Source: Clostridia bacterium (GTDB taxonomy: Bacteria > Bacillota > Clostridia > TANB77 > CAG-508). From it: a stretch of DNA of 64,000 bases. Location: positions 88,841 to 152,840 of the forward strand of contig JAGAED010000006.1 in NCBI GenBank assembly GCA_017613275.1. The letters are read 5' to 3'. A program made the translations under genes and the position numbers. Positions 14,915 through 24,283 of the stretch are shown here, one piece after another. Every line of letters begins with the position of its first letter. Position 1 is the first letter of the stretch. The notes beneath the pieces are model-generated. The model saw nothing but the letters and a program-made list of their open reading frames with translations. It was not told the origin of the DNA and searched no databases.

Positions 14915-16933
14915 ATGGGTATAGATTTAGTAAATAAAAATCAAAGATTTTCAGGAAGGAAAAATTTGAAAATAAACGAAAAGATAGAGTTATTTGAAGA
15001 ATATTTAAATAATGGAAATACAGGTAAAACAATCATATACGATACAATTTATGAAGGATATCCAATTGGAATGTATTTAAAAACAATTAGATATGAATTA
15101 AATGATGAAGAAAAAGCCAAAAAATATAGTGAAGAAACAATAAATAAACTTGCTTCTTTAGGATTATTAGATGATAAACACGAGTCAACAATAACTAAAA
15201 AAATTGATAGATTAATAGAATTTGTACAAAATAATCCTGAACTATGGGAATTCAGTTATCATAAAACTATTGATACAATAATCAATGAGTTCTTTGAAGA
15301 GAATATAGATGAAGAAAAAAGAGAAGAATTAATAAAACAATTAGAAATGGCAAATAAGGATTATGATTATATTCATAGTAGAAACAAGAAAGGAAAAATA
15401 AGCGAGGCAGATATTGAGAGATTAAAAGAAGCAGGAATTGGTCGAGCATTTGGCAAATCAAATAAACAACAAAGAATAATGGATGAATATGGAATAGGAA
15501 ATGAGGCATTTAAATATATTATAAATCATTATGGCTCGTTAGAAGACTTTTATATAGCATATATTGATACTCTAATGAAAGGTAATATTGAAAAAATAAT
15601 TAATAAAAAACTATTGGGCCAAAACAAGTTGATAAAATATTTTGATTTAAATGCATCTGATTTTATTTATAGAGATAATCAAGGTTATTTGGAATTATTA
15701 GAAACTTTAATGGGAGAAAAAATAATAATAATTAAAGATAAAAACGAAATTTTTAAAATAGTAAATGAAATCTTACAATCCGTTAATGACAAAAAGGCTA
15801 ATATGGTGAGAATGTATTATGGATTGGATGGATATAAAAAAATGCCTTATCAACAAATAGGAGAACAATATGGAATCACACGCGAACGTGTTAGACAGTT
15901 AATGGAAAAAAGTATTAGAATACTGGGGCTTTCAAAGGAAAAATTGCAAACAGTTGAAAACTTTATTGTAAATTATAATATGGAAGAAGAGGTAGTACGA
16001 AGATTCGTAATTGAATATTTTAAAAAATATTCAGTGTTTTATACAAAAAACAAAAGGAAAATAGATAAGAAAGTACAAAAAGAATTTAAATCGTTTCTAA
16101 GAAAAAAAGTAAAAGATGGCATGGAGACAGAAAAAAACGTAAATACTCTTATAGTAAATCTAGAATTATCACCAAGAATATATAATTGCTTAAATGAAGC
16201 TGGAATTTATACAGTTAGAGGAGTAACAAATAAAACAGAAAAAGAAATGATATATATATTGGGAGAAAATTCATTCAATAGGTTAAAAGAAAGAATATAT
16301 TCATTAGGGTTAAGTTTTAAGGAAGAAACAAAAAAAGAAATAGAATATAATACTCCCATTGAAGAATTAAATTTATCTGTAAGATCATATAATGCTTTAA
16401 AAAAGTGTGGAGTAAAAACGTTAGTAGAGCTAGCTAAGAAAAAAGAATCAGAATTAAAAAAACTCGATAATTTTGGTGCAAAATCGCTGGCCGAGATAAA
16501 TACTATATTGAATGCATTGGGATTGGAATTAAAAAGAGATGAAAAACAAAAAAAGCATAAAATAAGAGAAAAACAAGAAATAGGATATGATATAAAGATT
16601 GAAGAATTAGGATTTTCAACTAGAACATATAATACTTTAAAAAGAGGAAAAGCGAATACATTTGGAGATTTAATAAATACAACAGAAGATGAGTTTTATA
16701 ACATGTGGGGCTTTGGAAGAAAAGCAATGAATGAAATAAAAGAAAAGGTACATTCAATGGGATTTACGCTTATTGATGAGGATGAAGAGCTTGAAGAAAC
16801 GAAAATTGTAACTGCTCAAGAAATGGGCGAAGCCGGATTTGAAGTTGGAATAGGGGATATAGATAAATTTGATGAAACAGAAAAAGAGCTAGAAAATCTT
16901 GTGGAAAAGGAAAAAGAAGGAGGAAATAAATAA
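14915..16933 (+). CDS. Sigma-70 region 4-like protein with three RpoA C-terminal-like domains (island module B)
   Basis: 672 residues from ATG 14915, behind AGGGAG; the frame to 14840 lacks a ribosome site. Residues ~22-75 resemble a helicase-associated domain (FEEYLNNG, YEGYPIGMYLKTIRYEL). Residues ~294-337 are a sigma-70 region 4 helix-turn-helix (PYQQIGEQYGITRERVRQLM). Three RNA polymerase alpha-CTD-like HhH domains follow at about 409-471, 476-541 and 556-621 (the second reads PIEELNLSVRSYNALKKCG). The last 40 residues carry the same GEAGFEVGIGDIDKFDE tail as the module A helicase. DNA binding, perhaps at promoters, is likely. There is no sigma region 2, so it is not a complete sigma factor. 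Confidence 0.78.
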   Translation: MGIDLVNKNQRFSGRKNLKINEKIELFEEYLNNGNTGKTIIYDTIYEGYPIGMYLKTIRYELNDEEKAKKYSEETINKLASLGLLDDKHESTITKKIDRLIEFVQNNPELWEFSYHKTIDTIINEFFEENIDEEKREELIKQLEMANKDYDYIHSRNKKGKISEADIERLKEAGIGRAFGKSNKQQRIMDEYGIGNEAFKYIINHYGSLEDFYIAYIDTLMKGNIEKIINKKLLGQNKLIKYFDLNASDFIYRDNQGYLELLETLMGEKIIIIKDKNEIFKIVNEILQSVNDKKANMVRMYYGLDGYKKMPYQQIGEQYGITRERVRQLMEKSIRILGLSKEKLQTVENFIVNYNMEEEVVRRFVIEYFKKYSVFYTKNKRKIDKKVQKEFKSFLRKKVKDGMETEKNVNTLIVNLELSPRIYNCLNEAGIYTVRGVTNKTEKEMIYILGENSFNRLKERIYSLGLSFKEETKKEIEYNTPIEELNLSVRSYNALKKCGVKTLVELAKKKESELKKLDNFGAKSLAEINTILNALGLELKRDEKQKKHKIREKQEIGYDIKIEELGFSTRTYNTLKRGKANTFGDLINTTEDEFYNMWGFGRKAMNEIKEKVHSMGFTLIDEDEELEETKIVTAQEMGEAGFEVGIGDIDKFDETEKELENLVEKEKEGGNK

Positions 16934-16935
16934 AG

Positions 16936-17373
16936 ATGAGTAAATATACAGATGCATTTACACAAGTATATGTAATATTAAATGAATTAGATGATGACAC
17001 TTATGATAAAATTCCTCCAGAAGTTGTTGATGCAATAAGAAAAAACAGAAATAAAGAATACAAATTCGAAGTAGATAAAAGTATAGATTTAAAAGACAAT
17101 GACTTACTTCCAGAAGCAAGAGCATTGTTATTCAAAATATATAGAGATTATCTAGCAACACCAGAACAAAGACAAAAGATAATAAAAATGCAAAATGAAG
17201 AAAGAAGAAAAAGTGAACTAAGAAAACAGCAACAATACAACAAAGATGTATTTGCAAATAAAAAGCTAGAATCTGAGCCCAAAACTAACAAACCCAAAAC
17301 ACAACTTGTACTATATAAAGAGAACGTATTTAAGAAAATCTGTAAGAAACTAAAAGGGATTTTTAAAAAATAA
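16936..17373 (+). CDS. Conserved 145-residue partner protein, copy B
   Basis: Near-duplicate of the protein at 12828-13265, with differences at residues 21, 22 and 80 and four more in the C-terminal third. It starts two bases after the stop of the sigma/alpha-CTD-like gene, behind GAAGGAGG, so it is co-translated with it. The contrast between a 95%-identical partner and very different upstream proteins shows that the modules were assembled by recombination or duplication around a constant 3' half. Function unknown. Confidence 0.75.
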   Translation: MSKYTDAFTQVYVILNELDDDTYDKIPPEVVDAIRKNRNKEYKFEVDKSIDLKDNDLLPEARALLFKIYRDYLATPEQRQKIIKMQNEERRKSELRKQQQYNKDVFANKKLESEPKTNKPKTQLVLYKENVFKKICKKLKGIFKK

Positions 17374-17380
17374 TGTATGA

Positions 17381-17409
17381 AGAGGGCTATGATTACATAG
17401 CTCTCTTTT
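17381..17409 (+). terminator. Terminator of module B
   Basis: The stem GAGGGCTATG / CATAGCTCTC with a short loop and T run follows copy B. Confidence 0.65.
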
Positions 17410-17483
17410 AATATCTTTAACACGAACATTTTGTAATAAAAATGTAATAAAAAGTCGAAATCTTAGAGTTGACTTTAAAACCT

Positions 17484-17510
17484 AAATGCAACTTCAAAAA
17501 TGTTGCATTT
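17484..17510. promoter_or_regulatory. Inverted repeat upstream of nrdD
   Basis: AAATGCAAC and GTTGCATTT are separated by 9 bases, about 80 bases before nrdD. It could be an operator or an RNA hairpin. It does not match the NrdR-box consensus as I know it. Confidence 0.4.
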
Positions 17511-17589
17511 GCAACTAGAAATGCTTCAATTCTATCAATATAATTTCTTTAATAAATTTGTCAATATATAATAGAGAGGAATGTTGAAA

Positions 17590-19716
17590 ATGAAGGTTAT
17601 TAAAAGAGATGGAAGAGCTGTAGAATATAATAAAGAGAAAATCAAAATTGCAATTGAAAAAGCAAATCAAGATGTTAGAAAAAGCGAAAGAGCTACAAAA
17701 GAAGAGATTGAAGGAATAATAAAATACATAGAAGAATTAAATAAAAAAAGAATGCTTGTTGAAGATATTCAAGATATAATTGAAGAGCAATTGATGGATA
17801 TGAAACATTTTGAACTTGCTAAAAAATATGTGGTTTACAGATATACAAGAGCATTGGTAAGAAAGCAAAATACTACAGATGAGTCAATTTTAGGCTTAAT
17901 CAGAAACGAGAATAAAGAACTTGCAGAAGAGAATTCAAATAAAAATACAATGCTTGCTTCAACACAAAGAGATTACATTGCTGGTGAAGTTTCAAGAGAT
18001 TTAACTAACAGACTTTTATTGCCTGAAAACATTGTGCAAGCACATCAAGAGGGAATTCTACACTTCCATGACGCAGATTATTTTGTTCAACCTATTTTTA
18101 ACTGCTGTTTAATCAACATTTCAGACATGCTAGACAATGGAACTGTTATGAATGGAAAAATGATAGAAAGTCCAAAAAGTTTCCAAGTTGCATGTATTGT
18201 AATGACTCAAATAATTGCAACAGTAGCAAGCAACCAATATGGTGGTCAATCTGTTGACATGAAACATTTAGGAAAATATTTGAGAAAAAGTTATGATAAA
18301 TATAGAAAAGAAATGCAAGAAAAATACAAGGGAAGACTTACAAAAGATGCCATTGAAGAGTTGGTAGAAGACAGAGTAAGAGCAGAATTGAAGGCCGGAG
18401 TGCAAACTATTCAATATCAAATAAATACTTTAATGACAACAAATGGACAAGCTCCTTTTGTTACATTATTCTTGAATTTGGAAAAAGACGATTTATATAT
18501 TAAAGAAAATGCTATGATTATAGAAGAGATTCTTACACAAAGATTAGAGGGAATAAAAAATGAAGCAGGTGTGTATGTAACACCAGCATTCCCAAAACTT
18601 GTGTATGTTCTAGATGAACACAACTGCTTAAAAGGTGGAAAATATGACTATTTAACAAAATTAGCAGTAAAATGTTCAGCAAAGAGAATGTATCCAGATT
18701 ATATTTCTGCTAAAAAAATGAGAGAAAACTATTGCGGAAATGTGTTCAGTCCAATGGGTTGCAGGAGTTTCCTATCTCCATGGAAAGATGAAAACGGAAA
18801 ATATAAATTTGAAGGAAGATTCAACCAAGGTGTTGTAAGTATAAATCTTCCACAAATTGGAATTATAGCAGAAGGGGACGAAGAAAAATTCTGGAAATTA
18901 TTAGATGAAAGACTAGAAATTTGCAAAGAAGCTTTAATGTGCCGTCATTATGCTTTACTTGGTACAAAATCTGATATAAGCCCTATTCACTGGCAATATG
19001 GAGCTATTGCTAGAATGAAAAAAGGTGAGAAAATTGATAAATTGCTATATGGCGGATATTCAACATTATCTTTAGGATATATTGGAATTTATGAAATGAC
19101 AAAACTTATTAAAGGTGTATCACACACTGCTCCTGAAGGAAAAGAGTTTGCTTTAAAGGTTATGAAATATCTAAAAGATACAGTTGCAAAATGGAAAGAG
19201 GAAACAAATATAGGCTTTGCACTTTATGGAACACCTGCTGAAAGCTTATGTTATAAATTTGCAAAAATTGATAAAGAAAAATTTGGAAGTATTCCAGATG
19301 TTACAGATAAAGGATATTACACAAATTCATATCATGTTGATGTTAGAGAAAAAATTGATGCTTTTGAAAAACTTTCATTTGAAAGTGAATTCCAAAATCT
19401 TTCTACTGGTGGGGCAATTTCTTATATTGAAATTCCAAATATGAAGAAGAATTTGGAAGCATTGGAGACAATAGTTAAGTTTATTTATGATAATATTCAA
19501 TATGCAGAAATGAATACAAAGTCTGATTATTGCCATGTTTGTGGTTTTGACGGAGAAATCATTATAAATGACAAAAATGAATGGGAATGTCCACAATGCG
19601 GTAATAAGGATCATGCAAAAATGAATGTTGTAAGACGTACTTGCGGTTATTTAGGTGAGAATTTCTGGAACACTGGAAAAACTAAAGAAATAAAAGCTCG
19701 TGTTTTACATTTATAA
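17590..19716 (+). CDS. nrdD: Anaerobic (class III) ribonucleoside-triphosphate reductase
   Basis: Glycyl-radical enzyme that reduces NTPs to dNTPs without oxygen. An ATP-cone allosteric domain occupies the first ~90 residues (VIKRDGRAVEYNKEKI). The catalytic barrel follows. The C-terminus has a four-Cys zinc site (CHVCGF and CPQCGN) and the glycyl-radical loop RRTCGYLG. ATG 17590 is favoured over ATG 17581, which touches the AGAGAGGA site. Length is 708 residues. The activase gene nrdG is not adjacent and is not in the window. Confidence 0.93.
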   Translation: MKVIKRDGRAVEYNKEKIKIAIEKANQDVRKSERATKEEIEGIIKYIEELNKKRMLVEDIQDIIEEQLMDMKHFELAKKYVVYRYTRALVRKQNTTDESILGLIRNENKELAEENSNKNTMLASTQRDYIAGEVSRDLTNRLLLPENIVQAHQEGILHFHDADYFVQPIFNCCLINISDMLDNGTVMNGKMIESPKSFQVACIVMTQIIATVASNQYGGQSVDMKHLGKYLRKSYDKYRKEMQEKYKGRLTKDAIEELVEDRVRAELKAGVQTIQYQINTLMTTNGQAPFVTLFLNLEKDDLYIKENAMIIEEILTQRLEGIKNEAGVYVTPAFPKLVYVLDEHNCLKGGKYDYLTKLAVKCSAKRMYPDYISAKKMRENYCGNVFSPMGCRSFLSPWKDENGKYKFEGRFNQGVVSINLPQIGIIAEGDEEKFWKLLDERLEICKEALMCRHYALLGTKSDISPIHWQYGAIARMKKGEKIDKLLYGGYSTLSLGYIGIYEMTKLIKGVSHTAPEGKEFALKVMKYLKDTVAKWKEETNIGFALYGTPAESLCYKFAKIDKEKFGSIPDVTDKGYYTNSYHVDVREKIDAFEKLSFESEFQNLSTGGAISYIEIPNMKKNLEALETIVKFIYDNIQYAEMNTKSDYCHVCGFDGEIIINDKNEWECPQCGNKDHAKMNVVRRTCGYLGENFWNTGKTKEIKARVLHL

Positions 19717-19733
19717 AAGAAAGAGGGATTAAA

Positions 19734-19970
19734 ATGTTTGGTAAGAAAAAGGAAAAGAAACCAAAAACTCACTCATATGATGGAGTTGTTAATTTAACAA
19801 AAAGCATATTTAAAAATAAGGATTACAAAATAGAAAAAAGAGAGGTTACAAAGGAAGATAAAAAAGCCGCAATTATTACTGCTTTCATTATTATTGGTAT
19901 TGGTTTGCTTTTGTGGTTTTTACCATTCACTCATAAATTTATTGAAGATGTAATTTTTCTAAGAGTTTAA
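19734..19970 (+). CDS. Small single-pass membrane protein
   Basis: 78 residues: a very basic N-terminus (MFGKKKEKKPKTH), a charged middle and one hydrophobic helix (IITAFIIIGIGLLLWFL). AGAGGG precedes the ATG. It lies between nrdD and addB with tight spacing, so it is probably in their transcript. Function unknown. Confidence 0.6.
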   Translation: MFGKKKEKKPKTHSYDGVVNLTKSIFKNKDYKIEKREVTKEDKKAAIITAFIIIGIGLLLWFLPFTHKFIEDVIFLRV

Positions 19971-19987
19971 TGAAGGGGTCAAATGAT

Positions 19988-22900
19988 ATGGGATTAAGAA
20001 TCATATACGGAAAAGCAGGGAGCGGAAAAAGTGAATTCTGCTTTTCAGAGATTTCAAAAATATTAGACACACAAGAAAAAATCTTAATAATAACGCCAGA
20101 GCAGTTCTCATTTACAGCGGAAAAGAAACTTATGCAAGTTGCACCAAACAATGCTGTAATAAATGCAGAAGTAATTACACTAAGCAGAATGGCGCATAGA
20201 GTAATGCAAGAGGTTGGAAATTTCAATATTTCCAACCTCTCAGTTAGTGAACCTGAAAATGCAGGGGAAACAGAAAGGCTTACAAAAGCGGGTAAAGCAA
20301 TGCTTGTTCAGTCTATTATAGATAAAAATAGAGACAAATTAAAGTTTTTAGGCAAATCAACTGAAAATGTAGATTTGTCAATTCAAGCAATTACAGAATT
20401 TAAAAAACATAAAATATCAGCTGAAAGTATAAGCGAAAAGCTTGAAACTATGCAAAATGAGTATTTAAAAACAAAGCTTAAAGACATGAAACTTATTTAT
20501 GAAAGTTTTGAAAATCAAATTGCAGGAAATTTTTTAGATGACGCAGACCTATTAAATTATTTAGAGCAAAACCTAGAAAAATCAGAAATTGCAAAGGACG
20601 CAGTGATTTACATAGACGAATTTATGGGATTTACAAAGCAGGAATATGGCGTTTTAGCAAAACTGATAAAGCTTGCAAAACAAGTAACAATAACACTTTG
20701 CATAGATACTTTAAAGCCAAGTGCAAACCCAGTTGCAGACATTTTTTACTCAAATAAGCAAACATTATCTAAACTTTTAAATCTATTGGAAGAAAATGAT
20801 TTAAAATTAGATGAACCAGTTGAATTGAGACAAACTTATAGATTTAAAAATAATGAATTAAAAGCATTAGAACAGAATATATTTAGTGCTAAACCCACAA
20901 AATATGAGCAAAATGTGGAAAACATAGAGCTATTTTTGGCTAAAAATAAGTATTCTGAAGTCGAAAATGTTGCAACAAAAATAACAAATCTTATAAAAAA
21001 TGAAAATTATAGATATAATGAAATTGCAGTTATTGCAAAAGATTTAGCTGGATATTCAAGCTTAATTCGTGCAATTTTTGCAAAATATGAAATATCAGTT
21101 TTTATAGATGAAAAGAGAGATCTAAATCAAAATGTAATTATAAAATATATCCTTTCAGTGCTAGAGGTTCTAAGCAAAAACTTTTCTTATGAAAGTGTTA
21201 TAAATTACATCAAATCAGGCTTTTCAGATTTAGATGATGAAGAGATTTTTAAACTGGAAAACTATTGCACAAAATTGGGAATAAAATATAACAAATGGAA
21301 AAAGGATTTTGTGTTTGATAAACAGTCAAAACCGGAAGAAATTGAAAGATTAAACGAGGTTAGAAAGCAAATAATTGAACCATTAGATGAATTAAGAAAA
21401 AACCTAAAATCTCAAAAGCAAGCACAAAAAATGTGTGAGGAAATTTATTCATTTTTAATGAACCAAAATATTGAGAAAAAAGTCATTTTAAAACAGCAAG
21501 AACTTGAAGAACTGGGCTTTATAGATTTTGCTAAAGAATATAAAAAAAGTTATGAAATTATAATAAATCTTTTAGATGACATTGCTTCAATTTTTTCAAA
21601 TGAAAGTATGACAATAGAGAAGTTTATAGAAAGTTTTAAAATTGGTTTAAGAAATAGTAGCTTAGGAAAAATCCCTGGAACTCAGGACCAAGTAATAGTT
21701 GGAGATGTTGAAAGGTCAAGAAGTAATAAGGTTAAAGCGATTTTTATTATAGGAATAAATGACGGAATTTTCCCAAGCAACAACAAAGATGAGGGATTTT
21801 TTAACGATAATGATAGAGAAAATTTGAAAGAAGAAGGACTAGAGATTGCAAAAGGCACAATAGAAAATCTTTATGAAGAAAATTTTAATATTTATAAAGC
21901 ATTCTCAACAGCAGAAGAAAGACTATTTTTGTCTTATGCTTCAACAGATAGTGATGGAAAATCGCTAAGACCATCTGTAATGATTTTTAAAATCCAAAAA
22001 ATCTTTCCAAAGCTTGAAGAGGAAAGCGATGTAATAAATAAAAAATATGAAATTGTGAATTCAAAAGTAACCTATGAGGAGCTTTTGGAGAATATTTATA
22101 AATTGCAAAATGATGAAAAAGTAGAGCCAATTTGGTATATGGTTTATAAATATTTTAAGGAGCAAAATGATTGGAAAATTAGACTGGATAATGATTTGCA
22201 AGGACTTATTTATACAAATAATCCTAATGATATTTCTAAAGAAAATGTAGAAAAATTATATGGAAATACTTTAAATACAAGTGTATCAAGACTTGAAAAA
22301 TATAGAAGCTGCCCATTTTCTTATTACTTACAATATGGTTTAAATTTGAAGGAGAAAGAGGAGCTGAAAATTCAAAGTTTCAATACAGGTTCATTTATGC
22401 ATGAAACAATCGATACATTTTTCCAATATGTAAAACAAGAAGATATCAAATTGCCATATCTTTTGGAAGATGAAGAATTGATTGAAAAATTGGTTTCTAA
22501 AATAATAGAAGAAGAACTTGAATTAAGCAAAAACATAGTGTTTACAGCAACTCCAAAGTATAAAATTCTAGTAAAACGTTTGAAAAAAATAGTTACAAAA
22601 GCTTTAAAATATATTATAGAAGGATTAGTTTATAGTGAGTTCGATATTTCAGGGACAGAGGTGGAATTTGGCAAAAAGAGCGAATATAAGCCAATTATAT
22701 TGAATTTAGAAGATGGAAAACGAGTTGAAATTACAGGTAAAATTGATAGAATAGACACAGCTCAAGACGAAGAAGGAAGATATCTAAGAATTATAGATTA
22801 TAAATCTTCAGCAAAAAATATAGATTTAAACCAAGTATATGCAGGAATGCAAATTCAGCTTTTAACATACTTGGATGCAGTGTGCAAACAAGAAGACCTA

Positions 22901-23383
22901 ATGCCAGCTGGAATATTGTATTTTAGCCTATTAGAGCAGATGGTCAAGTCAGATAAAAAAATAACAGAAGAAGAAATAGAAGACGAAATTCGTAAAAACT
23001 TCAAAATGAAAGGTCTAATCTTAGCAGATGTAAAAATAATAAAACTACATGATAAGACTTTGCAAACAGGGTCATCTAAAATTGTGCCAGCAGGATTAAC
23101 AACTACTGGAGAAGTAAATAAAAGATATACTTCAGGAGTTGGCAAAGAAGAATTTAAAATTTTACAAGAATATATTTACAAAACAATAAAAGACATTTCA
23201 AAAGAAATATTAAAAGGGAAAATAGATATAAAACCATACAATAAAAAAGGAAAAACACCATGTGAATACTGCTCATACAAAGCCATTTGCGGATTCAATA
23301 CTAAAATGTGTGACAATAAATATAACTACATTCCAAGTGACTCAGCAGATGATGTAATCTTGAAAATGAAAAAAGAAATTTAG
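19988..23383 (+). CDS. addB: ATP-dependent helicase/nuclease subunit B
   Basis: AddB subunit of the AddAB (RexAB-like) recombination nuclease, about 1131 residues. Walker A GKAGSGKS is at residues 8-15. The C-terminal RecB-like nuclease domain has GKIDRID and IIDYKSS. Iron-sulphur cysteines are visible at CPFSYYLQYGL and in CEYCSYKAICGF near the C-terminus, as in AddB. ATG 19988 follows AAGGGG. addA, normally the next gene, is absent here: a repeat-laden intergenic region and cwlD on the other strand follow instead. Confidence 0.9.
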   Translation: MGLRIIYGKAGSGKSEFCFSEISKILDTQEKILIITPEQFSFTAEKKLMQVAPNNAVINAEVITLSRMAHRVMQEVGNFNISNLSVSEPENAGETERLTKAGKAMLVQSIIDKNRDKLKFLGKSTENVDLSIQAITEFKKHKISAESISEKLETMQNEYLKTKLKDMKLIYESFENQIAGNFLDDADLLNYLEQNLEKSEIAKDAVIYIDEFMGFTKQEYGVLAKLIKLAKQVTITLCIDTLKPSANPVADIFYSNKQTLSKLLNLLEENDLKLDEPVELRQTYRFKNNELKALEQNIFSAKPTKYEQNVENIELFLAKNKYSEVENVATKITNLIKNENYRYNEIAVIAKDLAGYSSLIRAIFAKYEISVFIDEKRDLNQNVIIKYILSVLEVLSKNFSYESVINYIKSGFSDLDDEEIFKLENYCTKLGIKYNKWKKDFVFDKQSKPEEIERLNEVRKQIIEPLDELRKNLKSQKQAQKMCEEIYSFLMNQNIEKKVILKQQELEELGFIDFAKEYKKSYEIIINLLDDIASIFSNESMTIEKFIESFKIGLRNSSLGKIPGTQDQVIVGDVERSRSNKVKAIFIIGINDGIFPSNNKDEGFFNDNDRENLKEEGLEIAKGTIENLYEENFNIYKAFSTAEERLFLSYASTDSDGKSLRPSVMIFKIQKIFPKLEEESDVINKKYEIVNSKVTYEELLENIYKLQNDEKVEPIWYMVYKYFKEQNDWKIRLDNDLQGLIYTNNPNDISKENVEKLYGNTLNTSVSRLEKYRSCPFSYYLQYGLNLKEKEELKIQSFNTGSFMHETIDTFFQYVKQEDIKLPYLLEDEELIEKLVSKIIEEELELSKNIVFTATPKYKILVKRLKKIVTKALKYIIEGLVYSEFDISGTEVEFGKKSEYKPIILNLEDGKRVEITGKIDRIDTAQDEEGRYLRIIDYKSSAKNIDLNQVYAGMQIQLLTYLDAVCKQEDLMPAGILYFSLLEQMVKSDKKITEEEIEDEIRKNFKMKGLILADVKIIKLHDKTLQTGSSKIVPAGLTTTGEVNKRYTSGVGKEEFKILQEYIYKTIKDISKEILKGKIDIKPYNKKGKTPCEYCSYKAICGFNTKMCDNKYNYIPSDSADDVILKMKKEI

Positions 23384-23390
23384 CATAAAA

Positions 23391-23433
23391 GAAAACCTTG
23401 TTTTTTGGGACACCCCCAAAAAACAAGGTTTTC
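23391..23433. repeat. Palindromic GGGACAC-loop element, copy 1 after addB
   Basis: A 16-bp stem GAAAACCTTGTTTTTT / AAAAAACAAGGTTTTC encloses GGGACACCCCC. It could terminate addB. It has the same architecture as the element after ricT. Confidence 0.7.
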
Positions 23434-23492
23434 AAACTTTTGGGAAAGCTTTTGGGGACACTCCCCAAAAACATGATTTTCAAACTTTTTTG
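23434..23492. repeat. Palindromic GGGGACACTCCCC element, copy 2 after addB
   Basis: TTTTGGGGACACTCCCCAAAA is flanked by AAACTTTTGG-type arms. It lies immediately beside copy 1, so two family members are in tandem between addB and cwlD. Confidence 0.6.
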
Positions 23493-23509
23493 GAGTGGTC
23501 CAGAATTCC

Positions 23510-24218
23510 TTATTCACAGAAATAATCTATTATACCACTGTAAATTCCCCAAGCTAGCCTATTTTGGTAATCGTCATCTAGCAATTGTTTTTCTTCTTCT
23601 GGATTTGACAAAAAGCCACATTCGACTACTGTTATAGGTATTTCAACATGTCTAATAATATAAACATTATCTATAGTTTTAGACACTCTTTTATTTTCCT
23701 TTTTGATTGCGTTATTTAAGCTGTTTTGGATTGCGACTGCAAGTTTTTTGCCGTCAGCACTTCCATCTTTATAAAAAGTTTGCCACCCGTAATATTGACT
23801 TTGGGGAATTTTATTCAAATGTATAGAAACAAACGCATCTGCGCTACTTTCGTTCCCAATTTTTACCCTATTATGAATATCTGAAATTTTCTTTTGTCTT
23901 AAAGTTTTGCTATCCAAATCATAAATCGCATTTTCATCTGAACGAGTTAAAATTACAGTACATCCACTTTGTTCCAATAAATTTTGCACTTTTAATGCAA
24001 TTTTTAAATTTGACTCTGCCTCTGTGGTTCCATTAGTAGACTGAGCTCCCTCATCAGGTATTCCATGCCCAGCATCTAATACAACTGTCTTACCGCGAAA
24101 CAGGCAAAGAAACAGTCTCTTTTAAAGGTTCTTTGGCTGTTGTAAACATGAATGTGAAAATTGATAAAGTTGCACACAAAGTTGCAAGAATAATTTGTTT
24201 TTTTCTTAAAACTAACAT
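23510..24218 (-). CDS. cwlD: CwlD-like N-acetylmuramoyl-L-alanine amidase, +1 frameshift at CGG
   Basis: Amidase_3 enzyme; CwlD makes muramic-delta-lactam in spore cortex. ATG 24218 follows GGAG and encodes a membrane anchor/signal segment (IILATLCATLSIFTFMF). At codon 42 the frame meets CGG (complement of 24093-24095), followed at once by TAA. Skipping the C gives GGT and continues GKTVVLDAGHG through TVILTR, SIHLNK and VECGFLSN, so the zinc ligands and catalytic Glu are all present. The restored protein is about 235 residues, close to the 237 of B. subtilis CwlD. Conventionally this would be a pseudogene. Confidence 0.82.
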
Positions 24219-24283
24219 AACAAAAATCTCCTAATATAAATTTTACTAAATTATATTAAGATTTTTAAATAATAGAACAATAA

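Noticed and set aside
17440..17480. AGTCGAA near 17454 as a Spo0A box for nrdD
   Set aside because: The first base deviates from the core and no -10 lies at proper distance from the nearby TTGACT.
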